64,000 nucleotides of DNA from Fodinibacter sp963747405 (GTDB taxonomy: Bacteria > Actinomycetota > Actinomycetes > Actinomycetales > Dermatophilaceae): the NCBI GenBank assembly GCA_963747405.1, contig CAVVFG010000018.1:1-64000 (forward strand), in the 5' to 3' direction. Each line of letters opens with the position of its first letter. Within the stretch, counting starts at the first letter, position 1. This document shows, piece after piece, positions 46,462-55,599 of this stretch. The notes below the pieces were generated by a model. The model did not search any database. It worked only from the letters and a program-made list of their open reading frames with translations, and had not been told where the DNA came from. The translations under genes were made by a program, and so were the position numbers.

Positions 46462-47345
46462 CGGGTGGGGAGCGTCGCGAGGGCGGCCCGCAGCAGCTCG
46501 AGGTGCTCCGGCGGCGACTCGACCAGGGGCAGCCGCACGGTGGCCGACTCGATGACACCGAGCTCGACCAGGGCCGCCTTGGCCATGATCGCCCCCTGCG
46601 AGGTGGTCATGACGGCGTCGACGACCGGGATGAGCGAGGTGTGCACCGCCTGCGCCTGCGCCAGGTCGCCTCGGTCGACCGCGGCGACCATCGCGGCGTA
46701 GTGCGCTCCGGCGACGTGCCCCACGACGGAGACCACACCGGTGGCGCCGAGGGCGAGCAGCGGCAGGTTGAGGGCGTCCTCGCCGCTGAACCACAGCAGG
46801 TCGGTCGCGGCCATCACGTGGCTCGACGCCCACAGGTCACCCTTGGCGTCCTTGACGGCCACGATGTTCGGGTGCTCGGCGAGGGTGACCAGGGTGTCGG
46901 TGCCGAACGGGAGGCCGGTGCGCGCGGGGATGTCGTAGAGCATCACCGGAAGGTCGGTCGTGTCGGCAACCGCCCGGCAGTGCGCCACCAGGCCGGTCTG
47001 GGTGGGCTTGTTGTAGTAGGGCGACACGAGCAGGAGGGCGTCGGCGCCGGCCTGCGCGGCCAGACCGGCCATCTGCACGGCATGGCGGGTGTCGTTCGAC
47101 CCGACCCCGGCGACGACCCTGGCCCGGTCGCCGGCGCGCTGCTTGACGCGGCGCACCATCTCGATGCTCTCGTCGACGCTGAGCGTGCTTGACTCGCCGG
47201 TGGTGCCGTTGACGACGATGCCGTCGTGCCCGGTGGCCAGGAGGTGGTCGACCAACGCGTCGGTGCCCTTGTCGTCGATCTCGCCGCCGGGCGACATCGG
47301 GGTCACCATCGCGGTGAGGACACGGCCGAAGGGAGAGCTGGTCAT
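46458..47345 (-). CDS. dapA: 4-hydroxy-tetrahydrodipicolinate synthase
   Basis: First committed step of lysine and diaminopimelate synthesis, condensing pyruvate and aspartate semialdehyde. 295 residues with GTTGESSTL, VSPYYNKPTQTG (Tyr), the Schiff-base Lys165 in VAVKDAKGD, and GHVAGAHYAAM. The ATG starting MTSSPFGRVLTAM is chosen because upstream readings have no similarity. First gene of the dapA-rnj pair; divergent from thyA. Confidence 0.97.
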   Translation of the reverse strand: MTSSPFGRVLTAMVTPMSPGGEIDDKGTDALVDHLLATGHDGIVVNGTTGESSTLSVDESIEMVRRVKQRAGDRARVVAGVGSNDTRHAVQMAGLAAQAGADALLLVSPYYNKPTQTGLVAHCRAVADTTDLPVMLYDIPARTGLPFGTDTLVTLAEHPNIVAVKDAKGDLWASSHVMAATDLLWFSGEDALNLPLLALGATGVVSVVGHVAGAHYAAMVAAVDRGDLAQAQAVHTSLIPVVDAVMTTSQGAIMAKAALVELGVIESATVRLPLVESPPEHLELLRAALATLPTR

Positions 47346-47420
47346 GCGGCAAGGGTAGTGCCGACGCAGCGCGCCCCGCCGCGACCGGCCGGTCAGGTCG
47401 TGCGCGAGTAGGCTCCGGAC

Positions 47421-48230
47421 GTGCGCCAGTACCTCGACCTGCTCGACCACGTCATGACCACCGGTGTCGACAAGTCCGACCGCACCGGCACGGGCACCCG
47501 CAGCGTGTTCGGCTACCAGATGCGGTTCGACCTCACCGAGGGCTTCCCCGTCGTCACGACCAAGAAGCTGCACCTGCGCTCGATCATCGGCGAGCTGCTG
47601 TGGTTCCTGCGCGGCGACACCAACGTGCGCTGGCTGCAGGAGCGCGGCATCTCGATCTGGGACGAGTGGGCCGACGAGCTGGGCGACCTCGGGCCGGTCT
47701 ACGGCCACCAGTGGCGCTCGTGGCCGACGCCCGACGGGCGTGAGGTCGACCAGGTCGCGCGGGTGATCGAGGCGATCCGCACCAACCCCGACTCACGGCG
47801 GCACATCGTCTCGGCGTGGAACGTCGCCGACGTCGACGCCATGGCCCTGCCGCCGTGCCACACGATGTTCCAGTTCTACGTGCGGCCGGCGGCCGACGGC
47901 GAGGCGGCCTTCCTCGACTGCCAGCTGTACCAACGCTCGGCCGACATCTTCCTCGGGGTGCCGTTCAACATCGCCTCGTACGCCCTGCTGACGATGATGG
48001 TCGCGCAGCTCACCGACCTGCGCCCGGGCCACTTCGTGCACACCCTCGGCGACGCACACCTCTACTCCAACCACCTGGAGCAGGCCACCCTGCAGCTCAC
48101 CCGCGAGCCCTTCCCGCTGCCGGACATGCGCATCACCCCGCGGCCGGGCATCGACGACTACGACCTCGACGACTTCGAGCTGGTCGGCTACCGGTCGCAC
48201 CCGGCGATCAAGGCGCCGATCGCGGTCTGA
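47421..48230 (+). CDS. thyA: Thymidylate synthase
   Basis: Makes dTMP from dUMP and methylene-THF, producing DHF. The 269-residue sequence has the catalytic cysteine at residue 146 in LPPCHTMFQFYV, the same number as in E. coli, and the substrate-binding Arg-rich RTGTGTRS and YQRSADIFLGVPFN. A GTG start is used. folA follows after ten bases, giving the usual thyA-folA pair that recycles the DHF. Confidence 0.98.
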   Translation: MRQYLDLLDHVMTTGVDKSDRTGTGTRSVFGYQMRFDLTEGFPVVTTKKLHLRSIIGELLWFLRGDTNVRWLQERGISIWDEWADELGDLGPVYGHQWRSWPTPDGREVDQVARVIEAIRTNPDSRRHIVSAWNVADVDAMALPPCHTMFQFYVRPAADGEAAFLDCQLYQRSADIFLGVPFNIASYALLTMMVAQLTDLRPGHFVHTLGDAHLYSNHLEQATLQLTREPFPLPDMRITPRPGIDDYDLDDFELVGYRSHPAIKAPIAV

Positions 48231-48240
48231 GGAGCACCCG

Positions 48241-48714
48241 GTGACCCGCATCAGCCTCATCGCCGCCGTGGCCAGCAACGGCGTCATCGGCGTCGACGGC
48301 GCGATGCCGTGGCACCTGCCCGACGAGCTGGCCCACTTCAAGGCCACCACCATGGGCCACGCCCTCGTCATGGGGCGCACGACGTTCGAGTCGATCGGGC
48401 GGGCGCTGCCGGGCCGGCGCACCATCGTCGTGACCCGCAACCCGCAGTGGCAGCACCCCGACGTCGAGACGGCGCACTCGTTCCCGGATGCCGTGTCGCT
48501 CGCCGGGCCGGCCGACGAGGTCTTCGTGGCCGGGGGCGCGCAGGTGTACGCCGAGGCCCTGCCCTACGCGCAGCGCCTGCTGATCACCGAGGTCGACGCC
48601 GAGCCCGAGGGAGACGTCCGGTTCCCGAGCTGGCCTCGCGAGGAGTGGCGCGAGGAGCTGCGCGAGCCGCACGACGGGTGGTCGCGGGTGGTCTACGAGC
48701 GCGTGCGCGGCTAG
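48241..48714 (+). CDS. folA: Dihydrofolate reductase
   Basis: Reduces DHF to THF with NADPH. 157 residues: GVIGVDGAMPWHLPDE with the active-site Asp, MGRTTFESIGRALPGR, and FVAGGAQVYAE. A GTG start with GGAG five bases upstream. Operon with thyA. Its stop overlaps the stop of the opposite-strand beta-propeller gene by four bases (CTAG). Confidence 0.97.
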   Translation: MTRISLIAAVASNGVIGVDGAMPWHLPDELAHFKATTMGHALVMGRTTFESIGRALPGRRTIVVTRNPQWQHPDVETAHSFPDAVSLAGPADEVFVAGGAQVYAEALPYAQRLLITEVDAEPEGDVRFPSWPREEWREELREPHDGWSRVVYERVRG

Positions 48715-49640
48715 CTCGCCGGAACGTCGCCCACGGCGATCGCCGGCTGGACCAGGCTGCCGAGCCACACCCGGCCGCCGTGCTCGCGCACGCCGGTGGC
48801 GACGTGCCAGCGGGTCGCGTCGAAGTCGAGGTCGTGCACCAGGTCGCCGACGGAGTCGAAGGCCAGCACCCGCGCGGTCTCCTTGGGCTTCGGCTTGAGC
48901 CGCTCGGGCAGGCGGCGCACCAGGCCGCGCACCGCCCGCGGGCTCCGCTGCAGCAGGATGAGGGTCGTGTCGGTCGGCGAGGCCACCGTCACCCAGACCA
49001 GGCCGTCGCTGCCGAGCGCGATGTTGTCGGGGTGGCCGGGAAGGTCGTCGACCCACACGGTGCTGGCACCGGCACGCCCATCGGCGTGCAGGTGCACCCG
49101 TCGGATGGTGCGGGTGCCGGTCTCGGCCACCAGCACGGCATCCGCCTCGCTGGTGATGGCGACACCGTTGGCGAGGCAGAGCCCGTCGAGCACGGTGGCC
49201 ACCCGCCCGTCGGGGGTCCGCCGGAAGAGCCGGCCGGTGCAGGTGTGCTCGAGGAGGTCGCTCTTCCACTCCTCGACCCGCCAGACCCGGCTGGAGTCGG
49301 TGAACCAGATCGTCCCGTCGGCGGTGACAGCGGCGTTGTTGCAGAACAGCAGGCGCTCGCCGTCGACCTCGGTGAGCAGGGTCTCGAGGTCACCCGTGGC
49401 CGGGTCGAGGGCGAGCAGGCCGCGGTGGGCGTCGCAGACCAGGATGCGGCCGTCGGGCAGGTTCTCGAGGCCGAGCGGTCGCCCGCCGGTGGCCGTGACG
49501 GTGGTGGTGGAACCCGTGGACGGGTCGTGCACGTGGATCGCCCCGTCGGCGGTGCCGGTCCACACCCGGCCGTCCGGGGCGACGAGCACGTCCTCGGCTC
49601 CGGGTCCGGGAATCGGGATGACGGTCAGCGGCAGGGACAT
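48711..49640 (-). CDS. SMP-30/strictosidine-synthase-like beta-propeller protein
   Basis: A 309-residue protein with repeated beta-propeller blades: GPGAEDVLVAPDGRVWTG, LENLPDGRILVCDA, NNAAVTADGTIWFTDSS, LANGVAITSEADAVLVAET and LPGHPDNIALGSDGLVWV. This is the SMP-30/gluconolactonase/strictosidine synthase family. No signal peptide is visible. The substrate, probably a lactone or similar, is unknown. The start MSLPLTVIPIPGPG gives the first blade intact. Confidence 0.82.
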   Translation of the reverse strand: MSLPLTVIPIPGPGAEDVLVAPDGRVWTGTADGAIHVHDPSTGSTTTVTATGGRPLGLENLPDGRILVCDAHRGLLALDPATGDLETLLTEVDGERLLFCNNAAVTADGTIWFTDSSRVWRVEEWKSDLLEHTCTGRLFRRTPDGRVATVLDGLCLANGVAITSEADAVLVAETGTRTIRRVHLHADGRAGASTVWVDDLPGHPDNIALGSDGLVWVTVASPTDTTLILLQRSPRAVRGLVRRLPERLKPKPKETARVLAFDSVGDLVHDLDFDATRWHVATGVREHGGRVWLGSLVQPAIAVGDVPAS

Positions 49641-49681
49641 GGCCTCACCGTAGAGGTGGCGCGCCATCCTGCGGCGGCGGC

Positions 49682-50341
49682 TCACGACGGCGGGCGGCCC
49701 TGCGCGGCGGTCCGCGCCAGCTGCAGGAGCACCGAGCGGACCTCGGCCACCTCGGCGTCCTCCACCCGGCGGTCGAGGTGTCCCGCGGCCACGATGCCCA
49801 CACAGCCGTCCGGGCCGGTGCACGGCTGGCTGGCCACGACGTCGCGCAGGCCCTCGAGCTCGGCCGCGAGCCGCAGCGTCTGGCGGTAGGCAGGGTGCCC
49901 CGCCTGCTGCTCGGGGGTCAGGGCCACCAGGTCGCGCACGAGATCGCCGGCCACGCTCGCCAGGACCTGGGCCACGGCCCGGGACGCCGCGCAGCCGTTC
50001 GGCGAGGCCTCGAGCTCACGAGGGATGTCGGTGCTGAGCTGGTGGACCCTGGCCAGTGCTGGGGTGGTGCGCACCATCGGGGCGGCGACCGGGGATCGGG
50101 GGCGACGGAACTGCACCTTGCGGGTGGTTGGTGGCGGCGGCGCGGTGGGCGCCTCGATCTGGAAGGTGCCGGCCCAGTCGTCGGACTTCACCAGCGAATG
50201 GAAGGCGCGCTCGGCGGAGGCGGTGAGCACCCGCTGGGCGTCGAGGTCCCGGAACTCGACGTAACGGGCCACCGGCTTGCGCCGGTCGACGGTGATGGCT
50301 TCGGTGGAGGGCTTCGCGGCCCCGTTGCTCTCGTCTGACAT
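49682..50341 (-). CDS. Hypothetical protein
   Basis: A 219-residue soluble protein I do not recognise. It begins MSDESNGAAKPSTEAITVDR; residues 30-60 hold VARYVEFRDLDAQRVL and FHSLVKSDDW. After a Pro/Arg linker, the last 120 residues are helical with cysteines in NGCAASRAV and CTGPDGCVG. GC bias is like its neighbours, which supports coding. It is divergent from the diguanylate cyclase gene about 300 bases away and might share its regulation. Without a family match, the product is hypothetical. Confidence 0.6.
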   Translation of the reverse strand: MSDESNGAAKPSTEAITVDRRKPVARYVEFRDLDAQRVLTASAERAFHSLVKSDDWAGTFQIEAPTAPPPPTTRKVQFRRPRSPVAAPMVRTTPALARVHQLSTDIPRELEASPNGCAASRAVAQVLASVAGDLVRDLVALTPEQQAGHPAYRQTLRLAAELEGLRDVVASQPCTGPDGCVGIVAAGHLDRRVEDAEVAEVRSVLLQLARTAAQGRPPS

Positions 50342-50497
50342 CTCGCTCCTCGACGACACCCCACGCCCAGCGTGGCCCACGGGTCCGCCGGCCCGGGGCG
50401 GGCTCGGCGGCAGGCACGCCGGGTGCGCGATCGCCGACCCCCAGCGTATCGACTTCGCCGGCTCCGCGCTCTGCGGTTCCGGCCGAGGGCGCCCCCG

Positions 50498-50529
50498 GCC
50501 GACCACCACCCGGCGGGTGGTGGGTCGGC
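50498..50529. other. Hairpin in the leader of the diguanylate cyclase gene
   Basis: Arms of 14 and 15 bases (GCCGACCACCACCC with GGGTGGTGGGTCGGC) pair around a three-base loop with one bulged base. It lies in the 305-base stretch between two divergent genes, about 120-150 bases before the diguanylate cyclase start. The rest of the stretch shows nothing else clear. A regulatory or terminator role is not decided. Confidence 0.45.
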
Positions 50530-50646
50530 TGATGGACCGCCGGAGGAAGCGGTGTGTGCTGTGCCGCACGACGTCAGAAGAGCCGGGGCGTCATGCCCGT
50601 TGCCGCTAGTCTGCGAGGTGAGGCGCTGAAGGATCGCGCCTCCTTG

Positions 50647-52407
50647 ATGAGGTGGTCGAAGGTGTCGCAGGGCTCCACCGGCGTCGCTTACCTCGTGGTC
50701 GTGGGAATCTTCGTCTGGATCGCGGTCGTGACGTGGCAGCGACGAGCCCACAACCCGACGGTCGCGCTCTCGCTGTGCGTGGTGATGCTGGGCCTGGGGG
50801 TGTCGTCCCTCGCCGATGCCGTCGCGGTGTCGTCCACCACCGAGCGCGCCGCGGCGATCGCCACCTTGGCGATTTTGCCGGGAGCAGGTGTCGCGTGCGG
50901 CGCCTTCGCGTGCCTGGGGTGCGGCATCGCGCGGCCGCAGTGGGCGCCCTCGCGGCGGCTCGTGCTCCTCCTCCTCATCGAGCCGGTGCTGGTCACCGTG
51001 GCCGCCGTGACCAACCCGCTGCACCTGTGGCTCTACTCCGGGCCCGGAGCGGAAGGGCTCACCGGGTCGGCGCACTGGGAGCACGAGCCCGCGTTCTGGT
51101 GGCACACGGCGTACTGCTACCTGCTCCTCGCCGTCGGGGTCGGCTTCCTCGCCCGGGGCGTGTGGCGGCCACCGATGGGCTTCCGGCGACAGCGGCTCAC
51201 CGTCCTGCTCGCCACCCTCATCGCCTGTGCCGCCAACGTGGCCTACCTCGGACGGGGGTTCGACGAGCTCGTCGACCCGACGCCGTTCGGCTTCGCGGCG
51301 ATGGGCCTGGTGACCTTCTGGGCGATCTTCCGCCAGGATCTGATCACGGCCAGCCCGGTGGCTCGGGCGCTGGTCTTCGACCAGATCGGTGACGCGGTGG
51401 TGGTCGTCAGCCCGGCCGGCAAGGTGCTCGACCTCAACCCGGCGGCCCTGGACCTGTTGAGGAGCATGAACCCGGACGCGCCGGCACACCTGGTCGGGCA
51501 AGCAGCCGAGCCGCTGCTGGGGCAGCACCTCGACCCCACCGGCAGCGGCGAGAAGGAGATCGTGGTCGAGCTCGCCGCCGAACGGCTGGAGTTCCAGGTG
51601 CGGGCCACCCGGCTGATCGACCACTACGGCCGTGGCCTGGGCACGGTGCTGGTGGCCCGCGACGTGACCGAGGCGAACAACCAGGTCCGGCGCCTCGCCG
51701 CGGCGCACGCCCAGCTGGTCCGGCAGGTCGAGACCATCGACCTCCTTCGGGCCGACCTGGCCGAGCTGGCCAGTCACGACCACCTGACCGCGCTGCACAA
51801 CCGGCGCCACCTGGTCGAGGGGGTCGCCGCCATGATCGCGGCCGCTGAGCACACCGGCGACACCTTCGCCGTCGTCCTCGTCGACATCGACAGGTTCAAG
51901 ACCGTCAACGACGCCCACGGTCACCAGGCCGGGGACGCGGTACTGGTCGACCTCGCCCGGCTGATGAAGGAGTGCGCCCCGCCCGGAGCTCTGGTCGCCC
52001 GCTGGGGTGGGGAGGAGTTCTTCGCGGCCCTGCCCGGGTGCGACGTGCAGGCGGGGTTCGCGTTCGCGGACGCCCTGCGCCGCCGGTGCGAGCTGAACAG
52101 CATCCGCGTCAAGGGCCACCTGGTCACCTGCACGCTCAGCGCGGGGGTGGCGTCGTACCCGGCGTCCGGCACGACGATGGACGAGCTCTTCCACGCCGTG
52201 GACGTCTCGCTGTACCGGGCCAAGGACGCCGGCAGGAACCACGTGTGCGTGCACCAGCCCGCTCGCTCGCTGGTCCCCGACACCGGCGCAGCACCCCACG
52301 CGGGGACGACGCCGGACCGCCGTCCCTCAGGAGAGCGCGACGGTGCTCAGGTCACCTGGTCGCCCGAGCAGGTAGCCCTGTCCCCACGCGACCCCGAGGG
52401 CCTGTAG
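50647..52407 (+). CDS. Membrane diguanylate cyclase (7TM-PAS-GGDEF)
   Basis: A 586-residue signalling protein that should make cyclic di-GMP. The first about 220 residues have seven hydrophobic segments of the histidine-kinase-type 7TM sensor, then a PAS domain (about 240-345) and a GGDEF domain with signature RWGGEEFF near residue 454 (active GGEEF). The RxxD inhibitory I-site expected just ahead is absent (PPGALVAR), so product inhibition may be lacking. The ATG is preferred to earlier ATG or GTG codons because the first membrane segment begins soon after it; this is not certain. The gene ends within the convergent EAL gene, overlapping it by 81 bases. Confidence 0.87.
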   Translation: MRWSKVSQGSTGVAYLVVVGIFVWIAVVTWQRRAHNPTVALSLCVVMLGLGVSSLADAVAVSSTTERAAAIATLAILPGAGVACGAFACLGCGIARPQWAPSRRLVLLLLIEPVLVTVAAVTNPLHLWLYSGPGAEGLTGSAHWEHEPAFWWHTAYCYLLLAVGVGFLARGVWRPPMGFRRQRLTVLLATLIACAANVAYLGRGFDELVDPTPFGFAAMGLVTFWAIFRQDLITASPVARALVFDQIGDAVVVVSPAGKVLDLNPAALDLLRSMNPDAPAHLVGQAAEPLLGQHLDPTGSGEKEIVVELAAERLEFQVRATRLIDHYGRGLGTVLVARDVTEANNQVRRLAAAHAQLVRQVETIDLLRADLAELASHDHLTALHNRRHLVEGVAAMIAAAEHTGDTFAVVLVDIDRFKTVNDAHGHQAGDAVLVDLARLMKECAPPGALVARWGGEEFFAALPGCDVQAGFAFADALRRRCELNSIRVKGHLVTCTLSAGVASYPASGTTMDELFHAVDVSLYRAKDAGRNHVCVHQPARSLVPDTGAAPHAGTTPDRRPSGERDGAQVTWSPEQVALSPRDPEGL

Positions 52408-53511
52408 GGCGACGAGCTCCTCGGCCTGCTCGATACCCTCGGCGATGACCTGCGCACCCACCTCGTTGGCGAAGCCGATCAGGGCACGGGCCAGTGCCTT
52501 CTGCCCGGTGTTGTGGTTGATCCCGGCGACCATCGAGATGTCGAGCTTGATGATGTCGGGTCTCAGCTGGAGCAGGTGTCGGAACCCGGCGTAGCCGGAC
52601 CCCAGGTCGTCGACGGCCAGCCGCGCGCCGCGCGAGCGCGCCAGTCGCAGCGCCCGGTGGAGGGAGGGGTAGTCCTCGACCGGGACGTGCTCGGTGAGCT
52701 CGATGACGATCCGTGGCCACAGGTCCGGGTGGCACAGCTGGTCCTCCGCGAGGCGCGGCACGGTGGCGGGAGACATGTTCACGGCCAGGAACAGCTCCGG
52801 TGGCGCGTGGTCCAGGTAGCTCAACGTGGAGATGGCCGCCCGCCACTCCAGCTCGACACCGAGCCCGACCGTGAAGGCGTCGGCGAACCACCGCTCCGGA
52901 CCGCTCAGGGTGGGGTCCGGGAACCGGGACAGGGCCTCGTGTCCGACGGTGACACCGGTGGCCAGGTCCTTGACCGGTTGGAAGACCTGGCTGATCGACG
53001 TGTCGTCGTCGAGGACCGCCCGGACCCGGGCCGTGACCTCGGCGCGGTTGTCGCCCGGCCCGATCTCGGGAGGTGCCGAGCGGGCGGTGACCTGGCGAAG
53101 CGTTGCGTACAGCTGGCGGGTCTGCAGCAGGTTCGCGATCCGCAGGATCGCCTCGGTCACGTCGACCGGTTTGGTGAGGAAGTCCTGAGCGCCCTGGGCC
53201 AGCGCCTGGTCGCGCGAGGCCGTCGTGGTGTCGGCGGTGAGGACCATCACGGGCAGGTAGCTCCCGGCCGCGTACTCCTGCACCTGGGCCAGCACCTCGA
53301 ACCCGTCGAGGTGCGGCATCCGCAGGTCGAGCAGCACGATGTCGGGCCTGTGCTCGGCCAGCCGCCGGGCCACCTGACGGGAGTCGACCTCGCTGTACAC
53401 CCGGGACAGCCCCTGCTGAACGAGCAGCCGCCTCAGGAAGGCCACGTTCGCGGGGTTGTCGTCGACGAGCAGCACGCTCATTCCGGCAAAGCGCTCCAGC
53501 GGCCGACTCAC
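52327..53511 (-). CDS. Response regulator with EAL c-di-GMP phosphodiesterase domain
   Basis: A 394-residue two-domain protein. Residues 10-130 are a receiver domain with acidic pair VDDN, phospho-acceptor Asp62 in VLLDLRMP and Lys114 in FLTKPVD. Residues about 170-385 are an EAL domain with catalytic features intact: GHEALSRF, NMSP, IELTEH, VDDLGSGYAG, KLD and AEGIEQ, and the end QGYLLGRP. It should degrade cyclic di-GMP under phosphorelay control. A GTG start (VSRPLERFAG) is chosen. It is tail-to-tail with the cyclase and overlaps its end. Confidence 0.88.
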   Translation of the reverse strand: MSRPLERFAGMSVLLVDDNPANVAFLRRLLVQQGLSRVYSEVDSRQVARRLAEHRPDIVLLDLRMPHLDGFEVLAQVQEYAAGSYLPVMVLTADTTTASRDQALAQGAQDFLTKPVDVTEAILRIANLLQTRQLYATLRQVTARSAPPEIGPGDNRAEVTARVRAVLDDDTSISQVFQPVKDLATGVTVGHEALSRFPDPTLSGPERWFADAFTVGLGVELEWRAAISTLSYLDHAPPELFLAVNMSPATVPRLAEDQLCHPDLWPRIVIELTEHVPVEDYPSLHRALRLARSRGARLAVDDLGSGYAGFRHLLQLRPDIIKLDISMVAGINHNTGQKALARALIGFANEVGAQVIAEGIEQAEELVALQALGVAWGQGYLLGRPGDLSTVALS

Positions 53512-53688
53512 CAGACCCCCCTGTCCGCCTGCCGGGTCATGGCACTGCGCTGCCGAGCGGCACCCACGGTGGTCGTCACGCCTGCCCGGGGAGGCACGCG
53601 GATGGGCGCGGCAGGCGCAACCGGCGTGGGCGGGCGCTACGTGCGCATCGGTGCCTCCGACGCGCCATACCATGCATCTCCTCACGCC

Positions 53689-53706
53689 TGGCCCGACACC
53701 GGGCCA
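53689..53706. terminator. Short hairpin in 278-base intergenic stretch
   Basis: TGGCCCG-ACAC-CGGGCCA, a perfect 7-bp stem with four-base loop, about 85 bases past the end of the OsmC operon. It could end that transcript. The stretch holds no gene that I can support. Confidence 0.4.
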
Positions 53707-53789
53707 CCGGAAGCGAAACTAGCACCATCGCCGCTCAGCGGCGTGCGTCGGGCGCAGGCGCCGGAGCTGCGAGCCGGCGAGCCGATCGG

Positions 53790-54266
53790 TCAGCCGGCGA
53801 CCGCGGCCTTGACCGAGTCGATCATGGCCTGCTCGCGCTCGCTGACCCGCACCGCGTGGAAGCCCAGGAAGCCGCCGTCCTTGGCGGCGTCGGCAGCAGC
53901 CTGGGCCGCGGCCACCAGCCAGGAGCCGAACGCGGCAGCCTCCTCGGGCGAGGCCTTGGCGGCCACGACCGCCGCGACGCCCCGCAGCTCCTCGAGCACC
54001 GCCTCGCCGGGGTTCGGCCCGGCGGGTGTGAACCCCTTGATCGGGTTCTCGCGTCGCTGTGCCATCTCCTGGATGTCGAGCGCCACCTCGGCGAGCAGCT
54101 GCTCACGCGACGGCGGGTTCGTGGCGTTCCTGAGCGTCGCCATCGACTCCTTGGTGGCCTCGATCGGCCCACCCGGGTCGGCGAGCGACACCGCGAGCCC
54201 GGCCACCAGCGGGGCCCGGCGCACGCGGTTCCATTCCTCCTCGGTGAAGTCCGACCTCGTCGTCAC
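53790..54266 (-). CDS. Hypothetical protein cotranscribed with OsmC
   Basis: A 158-residue soluble helical protein, TTRSDFTEEEWNRVRRAPLVAG at the start, with QLLAEVALDIQEMAQRRENP and a hydrophobic alanine-rich helix near the C-terminus. I do not recognise the family. The GTG start overlaps the osmC stop by four bases (GTGA), which supports a real coupled gene. A role in oxidative stress is only inference from the neighbour. Confidence 0.7.
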   Translation of the reverse strand: MTTRSDFTEEEWNRVRRAPLVAGLAVSLADPGGPIEATKESMATLRNATNPPSREQLLAEVALDIQEMAQRRENPIKGFTPAGPNPGEAVLEELRGVAAVVAAKASPEEAAAFGSWLVAAAQAAADAAKDGGFLGFHAVRVSEREQAMIDSVKAAVAG

Positions 54267-54697
54267 GAGGCGGCCTCGAACTGCACCTCGAGCGTGATCG
54301 GCACGGCGGAGAGCGCCTGGCTCACCGGGCAGCCGGTCTTGGCGGCCTGCGCGGCCTCCTGGAACTGCTCGGCGCTGATGCCGGGCACCGCGCCGACCAC
54401 CGTGAGCGCGATGCCGGTGATGCCGGTGCCGGGCTGGAAGGTGACGTCGGCGGTGGTGTCGATCGTGGTCGGCGGGGTGCCGGCCTGGGCCAGCGCGTGC
54501 GAGAGCGCCATCGAGTAGCAGGTGGAGTGGGCGGCCGCGATGAGCTCCTCGGGGCTGGTCTTGCCGTTGGCCGCCTCGGCGCGCGCGGGCCAGGACACCT
54601 CGTAGGTGCCGACGCCGCTCGACTCGAGCGAGACCTGGCCGGCGCCCTCCATGAGGGAGCCCTCCCAGTGGGCGGAAGCGGAGCGGGTGGTCGCCAT
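54263..54697 (-). CDS. OsmC/Ohr-family peroxiredoxin
   Basis: A 144-residue thiol peroxidase of the OsmC family, reducing organic hydroperoxides. The two active cysteines are Cys60 in HSTCYSMAL and Cys123 in KTGCPVSQAL, with the usual Arg/Glu region before them. The start MATTRSASAHWEGS is the normal one. First gene of a two-gene operon. Confidence 0.94.
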   Translation of the reverse strand: MATTRSASAHWEGSLMEGAGQVSLESSGVGTYEVSWPARAEAANGKTSPEELIAAAHSTCYSMALSHALAQAGTPPTTIDTTADVTFQPGTGITGIALTVVGAVPGISAEQFQEAAQAAKTGCPVSQALSAVPITLEVQFEAAS

Positions 54698-54866
54698 CAG
54701 TTGTTCTCCTCGTGTCAGGGTTCGTGCCGGGTGGGTGCCCGGTGGTGCCGAGTGTGCCGCCCAGCCTTGTCGTCGCGGGCGATCCTGACAACCCGATGCC
54801 GAAGGTCGGGCGCCGACGCCGCGGACCACACCCGGCATCCGGGGACGTGCTCGGTACTGTCGTGGG

Positions 54867-55598
54867 GTGCCCATCCACCTCGCGATGACCGACCGGGTCG
54901 CCACCGTCACCATCGACCGCCCCCACCGCCGCAACGCGCTGAACCTCGAGGGCCTCGAGGAGCTCCACCACGCCGTGGCCTCCGCGCTGGCCGACGGCGC
55001 CCGCGCCGTGGTGCTGACCGGCACCGACGGCCACTTCTGCGCCGGTGCCGACCTCACCGAGCTCGAGGACGTGTCGTTCGCCTCCCGGCTGGCCGAGGTG
55101 CTCGAGCACCTGGCCGCCGCCCCGGTGACCACGATCGCCGCGATCGACGGCTCCTGCATGGGCCTGGGCATGCAGCTGGCCCTCGCCTGCGACGTGCGCG
55201 TCGTCGCTGCGGCCGCCAGGTTCGCGGTGCCCGTCGCCAGGCTCGGCCTGATGGTCGACCACTGGACCCTCGACCGGGTGGCCCGCACCTGGGGTGAGGG
55301 GGCGGCGCGCCTGATGGTGCTGACCGCCACCGTGCTCGACGCTGACGATGCCTGGCGGCTGGGGTTCGCCCAGCAGCGTGGCGGCCTCGCCGACGCCCGG
55401 GCACTGGCTGCCCAGGCGGCCGCCCTGGCTCCGCTCACCCAGGCGGGGTCGAAGATCGGCTTCGACGCCCACCACGACAACTCCGCCGAGGTCGCCCGCT
55501 ACGAGGCCGCCTTCGCCCGGGCCTGGGCCAGCGACGACCTCGTCGAGGGGCGCAGCGCCTTCGCCGAGCGCCGCGCCCCGGCCTTCCGGGGGCACTGA
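54867..55598 (+). CDS. Enoyl-CoA hydratase/isomerase family protein
   Basis: A 243-residue crotonase-fold protein with DRPHRRNALNLEGL, the CoA-binding GHFCAGADL oxyanion-hole motif, and GSCMGLGMQLALACD. The catalytic glutamates are not fully clear, so hydratase activity is a reasonable guess. A GTG start begins right at the N-terminal strand. The next GNAT gene starts one base after its stop. Confidence 0.87.
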   Translation: MPIHLAMTDRVATVTIDRPHRRNALNLEGLEELHHAVASALADGARAVVLTGTDGHFCAGADLTELEDVSFASRLAEVLEHLAAAPVTTIAAIDGSCMGLGMQLALACDVRVVAAAARFAVPVARLGLMVDHWTLDRVARTWGEGAARLMVLTATVLDADDAWRLGFAQQRGGLADARALAAQAAALAPLTQAGSKIGFDAHHDNSAEVARYEAAFARAWASDDLVEGRSAFAERRAPAFRGH

Positions 55599-55599
55599 C

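Noticed and set aside
44557..46701. A 714-codon plus-strand frame opposite rnj
   Set aside because: Antisense shadow of RNase J.
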